DNA of 64,000 nt from Paenibacillus sp. FSL R5-0912 (GCF_000758605.1 NZ_CP009282.1:2356001-2420000); one strand, 5' to 3'. Numbered from the stretch's first letter, positions 49,312 to 58,125 are shown. Notes: generated by a model not told the origin, from the sequence alone. Numbers and translations are program-made.

Positions 49312-49424
49312 GCCGTGAATAAGCCGTGAATAAGCCGTGAATAAGCCGTGAATAAACCGTGAATAAACCGTGAATAAGCCGTGAATAAACCGTGAATAAA
49401 CCGTGAATTAACCGTGAATTAACC
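49304..49424. repeat. 11-bp tandem repeat overlapping the DUF1349 stop codon
   Basis: Eleven units of GTGAATAAGCC, with variants GTGAATAAACC (four) and GTGAATTAACC (two). The first unit contains the DUF1349 stop TAA (49309-49311). Confidence 0.95.
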
Positions 49425-49447
49425 GTGATGACGGTATGGGAAATGTT

Positions 49448-49996
49448 TCAGCGTGCGTTGCCCTTTACCTGTCTGGGCCAGATGAAATAGGTAACGGTGA
49501 TGATCAGATCAATCCCGACTACAACAGACCATACCGTCAGAATGCTTAGCAGCGCTTCCGTGCGGGCGGGGTCGTCAATCCACACAATGAGTCCGTAGAG
49601 AATACCTGCGGCGAGCACAAAAGAGAGCAGATGCTTCACCCAGCCCTTGAAATAATGCCGGGCATGCTCCATGCCGTACCGTTTGACCGGCCGCGCCCCT
49701 TGCTTGGTGACATAGTAGCGGAAGCGTTCATCCGCCCAGGCGATCATGCTTTTACCGAACACAATGGACACTGAAATGTACACAGCCGCAAGCGCATGCG
49801 CCGTCGTAGCGGAAGCTCCTCCGGCCAGATCCACACCGGAGATGATCAGCAGAATGATGTCCAGCACCGGAGTCAGCGCAAGGAAAATCAGTCCCAACGT
49901 GTTGCGCTTGAAGATATAACGTGCCGTAAAGCCGGCAAGGATGACAACCCAGAACAACACTTCGCAGGCGACAATCGCCCATGCTACCAGATTCAT
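49448..49996 (-). CDS. Integral membrane protein of unknown function
   Basis: A 182-residue protein with about five hydrophobic helices (VAWAIVACEVLFWVVILAGF, LGLIFLALTPVLDIILLIIS, HALAAVYISVSIVFGKSMI and two near the C-terminus). A central hydrophilic loop reads DERFRYYVTKQGARPVKRYG. I do not assign a family. AGAGGTGTATT precedes the ATG. Its promoter -35 lies inside the dyad next to the divergent TetR gene, so the TetR protein probably represses it. Confidence 0.78.
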   Translation of the reverse strand: MNLVAWAIVACEVLFWVVILAGFTARYIFKRNTLGLIFLALTPVLDIILLIISGVDLAGGASATTAHALAAVYISVSIVFGKSMIAWADERFRYYVTKQGARPVKRYGMEHARHYFKGWVKHLLSFVLAAGILYGLIVWIDDPARTEALLSILTVWSVVVGIDLIITVTYFIWPRQVKGNAR

Positions 49997-50034
49997 AATA
50001 CACCTCTTGTTGGATTATTTTTGGTAATAACGGA

Positions 50035-50077
50035 AGTATAGCAGTGAACTTTAAACAATACAACTGTATTATTTAAA
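50035..50077 (-). promoter_or_regulatory. Membrane protein promoter with TetR operator
   Basis: On the minus strand TTGTAT (50063-50058), 17-bp spacer, TATACT (50040-50035). A 28-bp dyad at 50050-50077, with TTTAAA ends and AATACA/TGTATT inner arms and only the centre and one pair mismatched, covers this -35 and abuts the tetR -35. Confidence 0.85.
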
Positions 50078-50107
50078 TTGTGTTTCGTATTCTGCTTATG
50101 CTACAAT
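50078..50107 (+). promoter_or_regulatory. tetR promoter, probably giving a leaderless transcript
   Basis: TTGTGT (50078-50083), 18-bp spacer, TACAAT (50102-50107). The start codon begins at 50114, about where transcription should start, and no ribosome binding site is present. Confidence 0.55.
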
Positions 50108-50113
50108 GTGCAC

Positions 50114-50713
50114 ATGCCAAAAATTGTGGATCATTCAGAGCGGAAATCGAATATAGCGGAAGCGACCTGGCGTGTCATTATCCATCAGGGAATCAAAGGG
50201 GCAACTGTGCGAAATATTGCTGCTGAGGCGGGGGTATCTCTGGGGGCGCTGCGCCATTATTTCTCCACACAGCACGAATTGCTGGTGTTTGCAATGAATC
50301 TGGTGAAGGAAAGGGTAACTGCACGGATCGTGGATATTATGAATCTTGATCTTCCCCCCAAGGAGCAGGTTAAGAGGGTACTGCTGGAGCTTCTTCCCAT
50401 AGATGACAGCAGCATGGCTGAGATGGAGGTATGGTTCGCATTTATCTTCCATCTCAAGTCTGCCGGGGAGCCTAATGATGAGCTTAGCGATGCTATCTAT
50501 CCGCTTGTCATCCAGTTGATTGATTATCTGGACCAGCATGAGCTGCTTCGGCAGGAGCTGGATAAGGACAGTGAAGCTGAGCGGCTGTATGCCGTGGTCG
50601 ACGGACTGGCCCTGCATGCGATGCTGGAGCCTGAACGCCTGGACAAACAGCGGATAATCCGGGTGCTGAACGTTCATCTGGATTCCATCTGCTGTAGTGA
50701 ACAGCCTCAGTAA
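50114..50713 (+). CDS. TetR/AcrR-family transcriptional regulator
   Basis: A 199-residue repressor. The N-terminal helix-turn-helix is AEATWRVIIHQGIKGATVRN then IAAEAGVSLGALRHYFSTQHELL; the C-terminal helical domain resembles the BetI-type. I chose ATG at 50114 (MPKIVDHSERK); an upstream frame start at 50078 falls in the promoter. It is divergent from the membrane protein gene, with a strong dyad between them. Confidence 0.9.
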   Translation: MPKIVDHSERKSNIAEATWRVIIHQGIKGATVRNIAAEAGVSLGALRHYFSTQHELLVFAMNLVKERVTARIVDIMNLDLPPKEQVKRVLLELLPIDDSSMAEMEVWFAFIFHLKSAGEPNDELSDAIYPLVIQLIDYLDQHELLRQELDKDSEAERLYAVVDGLALHAMLEPERLDKQRIIRVLNVHLDSICCSEQPQ

Positions 50714-50762
50714 TTTACTATATTGCTAGAAGTTATATTTTTCGAGACGTTATTGTTAAATC

Positions 50763-50807
50763 AGGCAAAACCACATCTTAAACTAAGGTGTGGTTTTGCT
50801 TTTTCTT
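50763..50807 (+). terminator. Terminator after the TetR gene
   Basis: GGCAAAACCACA pairs with TGTGGTTTTGC, with an inner TTA/TAA pair, followed by TTTTTCTTT. Confidence 0.88.
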
Positions 50808-50902
50808 TATCGGCGAAGTGGCTGGTGATGCCATGGCAGTACCGCTGCTGCCGGGTCTTGGCCTTGAAGTAGAATGCTTGCTTAATTAATTGGGACAGTC
50901 AC

Positions 50903-52378
50903 TTACATGAAGCTTTTGCCGGTTTCGAGGTGTGCTGCACTGTCGCCTTCCTCAAGAGCCGCAGGTTTCTTCAGGAGGAATCCCAGAATAAGACCAATAG
51001 AGGCGATATATACGAGCACCATAAACGTACCGGAGAAGGCTTTGGTCCAAGTATCCAGTGTTGGAATGCCGTCACCTGGCATGAAACCTTTCATTGTGCG
51101 GGTAAGGACGGTCATTAAGCCGGCTATGGCAAAGGAGCTCATCACCTGTTGGGCAGCGTTGGTAAGCGAGGTGACCCGGCCCACCAGCTTAGGCGGAGAA
51201 GCTTGAATCAGATGGGTGTTCAGCGGCATCAGGGACAGTCCCATTCCTGCTCCAAGCAGGGCCAGGGGAAGAATCAGCGCGGAGACGCCATCGGCAGCTG
51301 TGACCCTGGTTAAGATGAATGCGGAGACAGCGACAAACGTCATACCCGCAATGACCAGCGGACGGGCGCCGACTTTGTCAAATAAGGTTCCGCTGATGGA
51401 AATAATTACAGCAGCTGCTATCGCTTGCGGCAGCATGATGATTCCTGTGTCAAAAGCGCTGTAATTCTGGGCCTGCTGCAAAAAGACCGGAACCAGGAAC
51501 ATGGAGCCGAACAGTGCGATCTGGAAGATCCATTGGATTACGATGCCTTTGGTGAAGTCCATAGATTTGAACACACGCAGTTCCAGAATAGGCTGTTTGT
51601 GGCGAAGCTCGACCAAGATAAATAGCACCAAAGCGATAATGCCAATAGATAAACCAGTCACAGTGTTAAATGAAGTCCATCCGTTTGCTCCTTCGCTTAC
51701 ACCATAGGATAAGCCGGCAAAAGCAATCGGGGCCAGTACGATTCCCCATAGATCAAAGTCAGTGACCGGCTCGCGCGGAATGTCCGGAAGGAAACGCAGG
51801 CCTATGCCAATGGCCAGAAGGCCAACCGGGATGTTAATGATGAAGATCCATTGCCACGAGGCATAATCGACCAGCCATCCGGCGATGATTGGACCAAGAG
51901 CCGGAGCAAGCAGGACGGGGATTCCCAGGATGCCCATAATGGCCCCCACTTTGTCCGGAGGGGAGAGCTTATAGACGAAGGCGAAGGCAATCGGCATCAC
52001 CATTCCGCCGCCGGCCCCTTGAATGATGCGGAAGAGAATTAGCATGGCAGAGTCCGCTGCCATGGCACAGAGGATGGACCCGAGGGTGAAGAAGGCGATG
52101 GAGTACAGAAAAATTCGCTTGGCGCCGAATTTGTCGGACAGCCATCCGGCCAGGGGGATTACCGCTGCAGTGGCAAGCACATAAGCGGTAATCACCCATT
52201 GCAGACTAGACAGGGATGCACCAAAGGCTCCCGACAGCTTGGGCAGGGCGACATTAACTGCCGAACCATCCAGCAGCACCATGAAGCAGCCGAGTATAAG
52301 AGTAATGAGCGGTATAATAATCCTTTTGAACGACTGCGGATCTTCGCCGGGCAGATCTGTTGCGGATTTTGTTGACAT
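50903..52378 (-). CDS. DHA2-family MFS drug efflux transporter (EmrB/QacA type)
   Basis: A 491-residue transporter with 14 predicted helices. It shows the DHA2 motif LDGSAVNVALPKL in helix 1, the loop GWLSDKFGAKRIF and motif C GPIIAGWLVD. ATG at 52378 follows AGGAGGTTCAAT. It lies 42 bp after the ArsR regulator on the same strand and is probably controlled by it. Drug range is unknown. Confidence 0.93.
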   Translation of the reverse strand: MSTKSATDLPGEDPQSFKRIIIPLITLILGCFMVLLDGSAVNVALPKLSGAFGASLSSLQWVITAYVLATAAVIPLAGWLSDKFGAKRIFLYSIAFFTLGSILCAMAADSAMLILFRIIQGAGGGMVMPIAFAFVYKLSPPDKVGAIMGILGIPVLLAPALGPIIAGWLVDYASWQWIFIINIPVGLLAIGIGLRFLPDIPREPVTDFDLWGIVLAPIAFAGLSYGVSEGANGWTSFNTVTGLSIGIIALVLFILVELRHKQPILELRVFKSMDFTKGIVIQWIFQIALFGSMFLVPVFLQQAQNYSAFDTGIIMLPQAIAAAVIISISGTLFDKVGARPLVIAGMTFVAVSAFILTRVTAADGVSALILPLALLGAGMGLSLMPLNTHLIQASPPKLVGRVTSLTNAAQQVMSSFAIAGLMTVLTRTMKGFMPGDGIPTLDTWTKAFSGTFMVLVYIASIGLILGFLLKKPAALEEGDSAAHLETGKSFM

Positions 52379-52420
52379 ATTGAACCTCCTAATGGATGTG
52401 ATCATGGGTTGTGGCATACT

Positions 52421-52756
52421 TTATTCACACTGCAGCAGCAAGCTTTCCAGTTGTTCAAACAATGGTTTAAGCTGTTTGAGCGTGCTTCCGGAGTCCAGAT
52501 GGTAATAATTCATCGTCCCCTTTTTACGGACATTGATGATCTCTGCTTCCTTCAAAATCCGCAAATGGTGGGAAACGGCCGGCCGGGACAGATTGGTCCG
52601 TTCTGTAATTTCTCCTACCCGCATCCCGGGCATTTGTGTGCCCTGCATCAGCGTAACAATAATGGCTTGCCGGGTCTCATCGCCGATAGCAGTAAGAACC
52701 TTCTGATTCTTTTTGAATTCGCCCACCAGCTGTGTGCCGTAGTCCTGGTTAATCAT
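52421..52756 (-). CDS. ArsR-family transcriptional regulator
   Basis: A 111-residue winged-helix repressor: VLTAIGDETRQAIIVTLMQG then LSRPAVSHHLRILKEAEIIN, and the wing KKGTMNYYHL. The typical metal-binding Cys pair is absent, so it may sense something other than a metal. GAGGGGATGCT precedes the ATG. It is the first gene of a two-gene operon with the MFS pump. An imperfect GGTT/AACC dyad lies upstream near 52779. Confidence 0.92.
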   Translation of the reverse strand: MINQDYGTQLVGEFKKNQKVLTAIGDETRQAIIVTLMQGTQMPGMRVGEITERTNLSRPAVSHHLRILKEAEIINVRKKGTMNYYHLDSGSTLKQLKPLFEQLESLLLQCE

Positions 52757-52994
52757 AGCATCCCCTCATTCGTTTGATGGTTTAATCATTTGAACCTTTG
52801 AAGCAAAACCGGTATGAGTACCAGTGGAGTATTTCCTTGCCGGGTGGTTGAATGGATTAATGCTTTTGACGAATACAGAGTATCACGCTCTCCGTGCAAA
52901 CACCACATTGGGAAAGAAAGTCGAGACCCACAATTTGTAAATTGAAAGGCCGGAGGCGGATTACCGCAACAATGAAGGCTGCGGACATGAGTAC

Positions 52995-53033
52995 AATAAA
53001 GCCGCATTCAGTTAGCTGAGTGCGGCTTTATCA
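52995..53033. terminator. Terminator-like hairpin between ArsR and HxlR genes
   Basis: AATAAAGCCGCATTCAG pairs with CTGAGTGCGGCTTTAT around TTAG. It may end the HxlR transcript on the minus strand. The bases 52800-52990 show no other feature. Confidence 0.7.
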
Positions 53034-53154
53034 GGCTATTCCTGTTGTCTTACATACCCGGGCCACCCCGTATTCAGCAGCAGAGCTGGCAGAACAAGTG
53101 TGGGCGCTCATGGAGCGCAACCAGATGGTTCCCCGGGCACAAACTACGATTTGA
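53020..53154 (+). pseudogene. Possible remnant: C-terminal tail of a lost protein
   Basis: The plus frame ending at TGA 53154 reads PYSAAELAEQVWALMERN then QMVPRAQTTI, which looks like a genuine protein C-terminus. Upstream it runs into the hairpin at 52995-53033 and has no start or binding site. The family is not assigned. It sits beside the HxlR gene, where such regulators often have an oxidoreductase neighbour. Confidence 0.35.
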
Positions 53155-53171
53155 CCGCAAGCTGTGCGTTC

Positions 53172-53516
53172 TCAGGTCCATTTGGCAGACCACAGCTTCA
53201 TTTCCTTGAGGATCTGATGCAGATCCGCACCTTTGGGAGTCAGTGTATATTCTACTGTCACCGGAACGGTCGGGTACACGCATCGTTCCAGTACTCCATG
53301 CTCTTCGAGGTGTCTCAAGGTGCTGGTCAGCGCGCGCGGGCTGATCCCACCGATATTGCGCTGCAGCTCACCAAAGCGTTTCGTGCCGCCCTGCAGCTCT
53401 CTCAGTACCAGGAAAGCCCATTTTCCGGCTAGTACCTCCAGCGTTTTTTCTATGTTGCATTCAATTAATATGGGGTTCTTCGGGATATAATTACTGGCAG
53501 AATTGGCTGCTTTCAA
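53172..53516 (-). CDS. HxlR-family transcriptional regulator
   Basis: A 114-residue winged-helix regulator: IEKTLEVLAGKWAFLVLREL then QGGTKRFGELQRNIGGISPRAL and LRHLEEHGVLERCVYPTVPV. C20 lies at the usual N-terminal position (IECNIEKTL) of redox- or quinone-sensing HxlR proteins such as YodB. It is divergent from the aldo/keto reductase gene with alternating half-sites between them. Confidence 0.92.
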   Translation of the reverse strand: MKAANSASNYIPKNPILIECNIEKTLEVLAGKWAFLVLRELQGGTKRFGELQRNIGGISPRALTSTLRHLEEHGVLERCVYPTVPVTVEYTLTPKGADLHQILKEMKLWSAKWT

Positions 53517-53540
53517 GGGATTTCCTCCTGTTCCATGGCA

Positions 53541-53565
53541 CTATACCAGAGTATAGCAACTATAC
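53541..53565. promoter_or_regulatory. HxlR operator region
   Basis: Three alternating half-sites, CTATAC-CAGA-GTATAG-CAA-CTATAC, between the divergent HxlR and aldo/keto reductase genes. The outer pair is a direct repeat and each neighbouring pair an inverted repeat. Similar in style to YodB-type TACT/AGTA sites. Confidence 0.75.
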
Positions 53566-53684
53566 TGGATGACATATAATAAACTATTTTTCACTTCTTT
53601 CTATTATATACAATCTGTTCTAGAATGAACATGTGTATGGAGCAACCGGCTAACAGGCCGGATTCAGAGAGGAGCAAGGGATTC

Positions 53685-54623
53685 ATGAAATACCGCAGAT
53701 TAGGTGGAACCGGACTTAAAGTCAGTGAGATCAGCCTGGGAAGCTGGTTGACCTACGGAGGATATGTTGAACAGGACAATGCCGTCAAGGCCATTGAAAC
53801 CGCTTACTCCCAGGGCATTAATTTTTTTGATACGGCTAATGTTTATGAAAAAGGAGCAGCGGAAAAAGTGCTGGGTGCTACCTTGAGCAGCTATCCGCGC
53901 GAATCCTATGTGCTGGCGACCAAAGTATACGGCGTAATGGGTGACGGTCCCAATGACCGCGGCCTGTCCCGCAAGCATATTACCGAGCAATGTCATGCCA
54001 GTCTGAAACGGCTGGGTGCTGAATATGTGGATCTGCTGTATTGCCACCGGTATGATCCGGAAACGCCCATTGAAGAAACGCTGCGGGCGCTGGATGATCT
54101 GGTCCGGCAGGGCAAGGTGCTCTATGTAGGCGTAAGTGAATGGACGGCGGCGCAGATGGCCGAGGCCCTTGCGGTTGCCGACCGGTATCTGCTGGATCAT
54201 ATTGTGGTCAACCAGCCGATCTACAATATGTTCGAACGTTATATCGAGAAAGAGATTATTCCGCTTGGCCTACGCAAAGGGATCGGACAAGTCGTATTCT
54301 CGCCGCTGGCCCAGGGGCTGCTGACCGGCAAATACAGCTCGGTCTCCGATATTCCAGAGGATAGCCGGGCCGCTAAGCTCGAATGGATGCGTAAAGGAAT
54401 TACGGCGGAAAGAATCGCCAAGGTTCAGGAGCTGGGCACGATTGCCGCTGAGCTGGATATTTCTGTAGGTAATCTGGCGCTGGCCTGGATTCTGCGTCAG
54501 CCTAATGTAGCCAGTGCCCTGGTCGGCGCCAGCCGTCCGGAACAGGTGGAAGAGAATGTGAAGGCTTCGGGCATTGAGCTCCCTGAGGATGTATTGACCC
54601 GGATTGAAGAAATAATCGGCTAA
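53685..54623 (+). CDS. Aldo/keto reductase (Kv-beta/YhdN-like)
   Basis: A 312-residue NADPH-dependent reductase. The catalytic tetrad is D49 and Y54 (FFDTANVYEKG), K80 (ATKVYG) and H121 (LYCHRYDPETP). The C-terminal cofactor site has LVGASRPEQVEEN. I chose ATG at 53685 after GAGGAGCAAGGGATTC; an upstream in-frame ATG at 53625 is less well supported. Probably induced through HxlR by reactive carbonyls or quinones, and cotranscribed with the epimerase gene 17 bp downstream. Confidence 0.93.
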   Translation: MKYRRLGGTGLKVSEISLGSWLTYGGYVEQDNAVKAIETAYSQGINFFDTANVYEKGAAEKVLGATLSSYPRESYVLATKVYGVMGDGPNDRGLSRKHITEQCHASLKRLGAEYVDLLYCHRYDPETPIEETLRALDDLVRQGKVLYVGVSEWTAAQMAEALAVADRYLLDHIVVNQPIYNMFERYIEKEIIPLGLRKGIGQVVFSPLAQGLLTGKYSSVSDIPEDSRAAKLEWMRKGITAERIAKVQELGTIAAELDISVGNLALAWILRQPNVASALVGASRPEQVEENVKASGIELPEDVLTRIEEIIG

Positions 54624-54640
54624 GAGAGGAAGGATGCAGA

Positions 54641-55663
54641 ATGAAGGTTCTATTTATCGGAGGTACGGGACTCATCAGCCAGGCCGTATCCCGGCTGGCA
54701 GTGGAACGGGGAATAGAACTTTATCTGTTCAACCGTGGTGAGCGGAGCAGCTTGGTACCGCAAGGCGCGCAGGTGATTCAGGGGGATATCCGCGATAAGG
54801 AGAAGTCGGCCGAGGCGCTCAAGGATTACGAATTCGATGTGGTGGTGGACTGGATTGCCTTCACACCGGAGCATGTACAGACGGATATTGCCTTATTTAC
54901 CGGGAAAACAAAGCAGTACATCTATATCAGCTCCGCTTCCGCTTATCAGAAGCCGCAGCGGAATTATCTCATTACTGAGGAAACGCCGCTGGTGAATCCG
55001 TACTGGCAGTACTCCAGGGACAAGATTGCCTCTGAACAGCTGCTGCTGGAGGCGTATCAGAACAGCGGCTTCCCGGTTACGATTGTCCGTCCATCCCATA
55101 CCTATGGAGACACGGCCATTCCGGCGGCACTGACCAGTTGGAGTAATCCATGGTCGCTGGTGGAACGCATCCGCAAAGGCCAGCCGCTCGTCATTCACGG
55201 TGACGGCACTTCCCTATGGACGCTGACGCATAATTCCGATTTTGCCAAAGGGTTCGTCGGGCTGCTGGGTCATCCGGAGGCGATCGGGGAAGCGATTCAT
55301 ATTACCTCTGACGAAGTGCTGAACTGGAATCAGATTTATGCTGCTATCGGCGAGGCCGCAGGCAGAGAACCGAAGGTTGTGCATATCTCAACCGACTTCA
55401 TCGCCGCGAACACACCGCCGGGGACGGCGGACGGGCTGATTGGTGATCAGGCTGTGAGCAGTGTGTTCGACAACAGCAAGATTAAACGCTTTGTTCCTGA
55501 TTACGAAGCTACCACTCCCTTCGCCGAAGGGGTGAAGCGCTCGGTCGCCTGGTTCGAAGCTCATCCTGAATTATGCACGGTGGATCAGGATTGGTCCAAG
55601 ATGCTGGACGGGTTAATTGCCAAGCACGGGGTGGACCCGAAGTTGCTCACCTACTATGCTTAA
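54641..55663 (+). CDS. NAD-dependent epimerase/dehydratase-family protein
   Basis: A 340-residue extended SDR protein. The cofactor motif GGTGLIS is at 7-13, with ISSASAYQKP and the catalytic YWQYSRDK near 120-127. AGAGGAAGGATGCAGA precedes the ATG. The proximity to the aldo/keto reductase suggests a shared transcript. Substrate is unknown; a nucleotide-sugar or isoflavone-type reductase role is possible. Confidence 0.88.
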   Translation: MKVLFIGGTGLISQAVSRLAVERGIELYLFNRGERSSLVPQGAQVIQGDIRDKEKSAEALKDYEFDVVVDWIAFTPEHVQTDIALFTGKTKQYIYISSASAYQKPQRNYLITEETPLVNPYWQYSRDKIASEQLLLEAYQNSGFPVTIVRPSHTYGDTAIPAALTSWSNPWSLVERIRKGQPLVIHGDGTSLWTLTHNSDFAKGFVGLLGHPEAIGEAIHITSDEVLNWNQIYAAIGEAAGREPKVVHISTDFIAANTPPGTADGLIGDQAVSSVFDNSKIKRFVPDYEATTPFAEGVKRSVAWFEAHPELCTVDQDWSKMLDGLIAKHGVDPKLLTYYA

Positions 55664-55682
55664 AATATGAATGGCTTGCAGA

Positions 55683-55720
55683 GACAGGTGCCGCCTTAAT
55701 GGGAGGGCGCCTGTTTGTGT
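55683..55720 (+). terminator. Terminator after the epimerase gene
   Basis: GACAGGTGCCGCC pairs with GGGCGCCTGTT, followed by TTGTGTTG. Confidence 0.65.
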
Positions 55721-55835
55721 TGCAATTGCGGGAGCAGCGGGAGAAAGGTCAACGAATAATTGATATCTCAATCCGTTAGGAATAATGCGGAAGGTAGAAA
55801 ACTGTAAAAAAAGTTATGGTTCCAGTATAGTAGCC

Positions 55836-55844
55836 CATACTGTA
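55836..55844 (+). promoter_or_regulatory. SigK-like -10 element before the collagen-like gene (weak)
   Basis: CATACTGTA fits the SigK -10 form CATANNNTA. No matching AC-type -35 was found at the right distance. Late mother-cell expression would suit an exosporium protein. Confidence 0.3.
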
Positions 55845-55876
55845 TTTCTGAAAATACATATTATGGGAGGGCGGAG

Positions 55877-57112
55877 GTGGAAACATTGAAGTCAAAAGGA
55901 GCTTGTAATGAGGGAAATGGAAATGAAAAAAAAACAGGCAATTCAAAAAAACGTAAAGTTCGGGTAAATGACCAGCAACAGGAACACTGCAAGAGAAGAG
56001 TAGTGGTGCGTAAAAAAATTGTAAAGCTGACTTGTCCCCAGCCGAAGATTATTGTGAACTCTCTGCTGGGACCGCCAGGCCAACCTGGTCCAGCGGGTAT
56101 AACAGGAGCACCGGGAGCTGCCGGGAGAACAGGAGTAACGGGGGCTACCGGTCCAGCGGGTAGGGTTGGTGCAACAGGAGCTACCGGTCCCTCCGGTGGT
56201 GAACGCGGAGCAACGGGAGTAACGGGGCCAACCGGTCCGGCGGGAGCGGCCGGAGCAGCGGGAGCGACAGGGGCAACGGGAGCGACAGGCACGGCGGGAG
56301 CGGCCGGAGCAGCAGGAGCGACAGGGGCAACGGGAGCGACAGGCACAGCAGGAGCGGCCGGGGCAGCGGGAGCAACAGGGGCAACGGGAGCGACAGGCAC
56401 AGCAGGAGCGGCCGGAGCAGCAGGAGCGACAGGGGCAACGGGAGCGACAGGCACGGCGGGAGCGGCCGGAGCAGCGGGAGCGACAGGGGCAACGGGAGCG
56501 ACAGGCACGGCGGGAGCGGCCGGAGCAGCGGGAGCGACAGGGGCAACGGGAGCGACAGGCACAGCAGGAGCGGCCGGAGCAGCGGGAGCGACAGGGGCAA
56601 CGGGAGCGACAGGCCCTGTGTCAACGACATCAACAAAGTTGATTCTGTTTCAAGGGACAAATCCAGGGTTTCAATTATTTCTGGGATCGCCGGGGCCGGA
56701 ATCTGAGACATTGCCATATGTTGTAACAGGTTCCACAGGCAATGTTGTGGCATTTGCATCAAGCATTGATGTAAACAACCTTCCAGCAGGAAATTATGTT
56801 TATCAAATAAGTAAAAATGTGATTAATACTGCTGTTGTACCGGCTCCAGGGGATGTATTGGCAACTATAACACTTACGCTAACCGCCACAATTACCGGAA
56901 CTCTAATTTTTAAAAGCCTCTCTTCAGACGTAGGATCACATCAGGTTTTTGTTTCAAATAATTCGGTGTACACACCAGCAGCTGCTACTGTTACTTGGGT
57001 CAGCAATATTCCTGGCAGTCCGGTGGTCAGAGATGATGCCATTTCTTTATTTTTAAATAGGAATGTAGCAAATAACGCTGCGTATCAGGTATATCTCTCC
57101 AGTGACATCTAG
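55877..57112 (+). CDS. Collagen-like glycine-triplet protein, exosporium (BclA-like) type
   Basis: A 411-residue protein. The first 60 residues are basic ([27 protein letters not shown]). A collagen-like region of about 185 residues of Gly-X-Y triplets follows, starting [10 protein letters not shown] and dominated by seven 18-residue units of GAAGAAGATGATGATGTA. The last 160 residues are a beta-rich domain ([29 protein letters not shown]) like the C-terminal domain of BclA-type filaments. GTG start after GGGAGGGCGGAG. Probably a spore-surface filament protein. Confidence 0.88.
   Translation: METLKSKGACNEGNGNEKKTGNSKKRKVRVNDQQQEHCKRRVVVRKKIVKLTCPQPKIIVNSLLGPPGQPGPAGITGAPGAAGRTGVTGATGPAGRVGATGATGPSGGERGATGVTGPTGPAGAAGAAGATGATGATGTAGAAGAAGATGATGATGTAGAAGAAGATGATGATGTAGAAGAAGATGATGATGTAGAAGAAGATGATGATGTAGAAGAAGATGATGATGTAGAAGAAGATGATGATGPVSTTSTKLILFQGTNPGFQLFLGSPGPESETLPYVVTGSTGNVVAFASSIDVNNLPAGNYVYQISKNVINTAVVPAPGDVLATITLTLTATITGTLIFKSLSSDVGSHQVFVSNNSVYTPAAATVTWVSNIPGSPVVRDDAISLFLNRNVANNAAYQVYLSSDI
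56243..56620. repeat. 54-bp tandem repeat in the collagen-like gene
   Basis: Seven units starting at 56243, 56297, 56351, 56405, 56459, 56513 and 56567, each beginning GGAGCGGCCGG (one GGAGCGGCCGG to GGGG variant) and differing by only a few bases. Copy number is likely to vary between strains. Confidence 0.95.
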
Positions 57113-57178
57113 CTGATTTGAATACTAAAGGGAGAAGGAGGACTTAAGCAAGCATTGCAGGACTATCCATTACTGATG

Positions 57179-57217
57179 AAGCAGGTGCTGCCCGTATAAG
57201 GACAGCACCTGCTTTGT
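57179..57217 (+). terminator. Terminator after the collagen-like gene
   Basis: AAGCAGGTGCTG pairs perfectly with CAGCACCTGCTT, followed by TGTATG. Confidence 0.75.
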
Positions 57218-57365
57218 ATGAAGAGATATCTACATCTGCTCCTTATCCCGTAGATTCAGAGTTCGATCCATGCCGGTGTCAGCTTATCATTCAGGTATAG
57301 CATGAAATACGGATTCGTGAATATACTCTCACTACCGAAATCCCCTCATAAAAGGAGTCCTGGTT

Positions 57366-58025
57366 ATGCCGACACATCCATATGTCTCCCGTTTTTTTGT
57401 GAATACTGATGCCCGCCGTGAGAAGCTGATTTATGATTTGCCGGAATCCTGGTGGAGCCGTCCCTATGAATACGAATGGTGCACCAACTTTATTTCACCG
57501 CATGATGTGGTGCTGGATGCCGCCTGCGGAATATCCCACCCGCTTAAATTCTACCTTGCCGGCTATAGTGCAGAGGTCTTCGCCTGTGATATTGATGCCC
57601 GGATTCTGTCACGGGAAGCGATTATGCAGGATATTGCCGATGATATCGGAGAATTGGCAGCCCAGCAGGTGCAGGCCAGAAGAACAAACCGGCTGCATCT
57701 GACCCAGGCGGATCTTACCGCACTGCCGTATGAGGATGAGAGCTTTGATACGATTTTTTGCATCTCGGTACTGGAGCATCTGTCGGTGCAGGATTCGGTG
57801 CTTGCGGTGCGGGAATTTCACAGAACTCTTAATGGAGAAGGTCTGCTCGTGCTGACCTTTGATTATCCGACCGTGAACCTGCCGCGGATGAATGAGATTC
57901 TGCTCCAGGCCGGGTTTCAGTATTGGGGCGAGACAGATTTCAATCTTCCGGCAGATGCGGTGCATACCGATCAGTGGGGCGGCCTGAACTGTTTCCGTGC
58001 GGTGCTCAAGAAGGCGCAGGGTTAG
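57366..58025 (+). CDS. Class I SAM-dependent methyltransferase
   Basis: A 219-residue protein. Motif I (VVLDAACGISHPLKFYL) lies near 48-60, the acidic end of strand 2 in FACDIDARIL, then DLTALPYEDESFDTIFC and SVLEHLSVQDSV of the Methyltransf_11 fold. AAAAGGAGTCCTGGTT precedes the ATG. The substrate is unknown and neighbours give no clear hint. Confidence 0.88.
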   Translation: MPTHPYVSRFFVNTDARREKLIYDLPESWWSRPYEYEWCTNFISPHDVVLDAACGISHPLKFYLAGYSAEVFACDIDARILSREAIMQDIADDIGELAAQQVQARRTNRLHLTQADLTALPYEDESFDTIFCISVLEHLSVQDSVLAVREFHRTLNGEGLLVLTFDYPTVNLPRMNEILLQAGFQYWGETDFNLPADAVHTDQWGGLNCFRAVLKKAQG

Positions 58026-58125
58026 TACTAGCATAGAACGGTAGAGGTATAATCCCCATCATTTGGTTGTTTCCTTCCGGTATAGTAGAATAGGCTCAAG
58101 ACGGAAGAGAGAAGGAGACAACTTC

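Noticed and set aside
55861-56562. Minus-strand frame with PVAPVAP repeats
   Set aside because: Reverse complement of the collagen-like triplet region.
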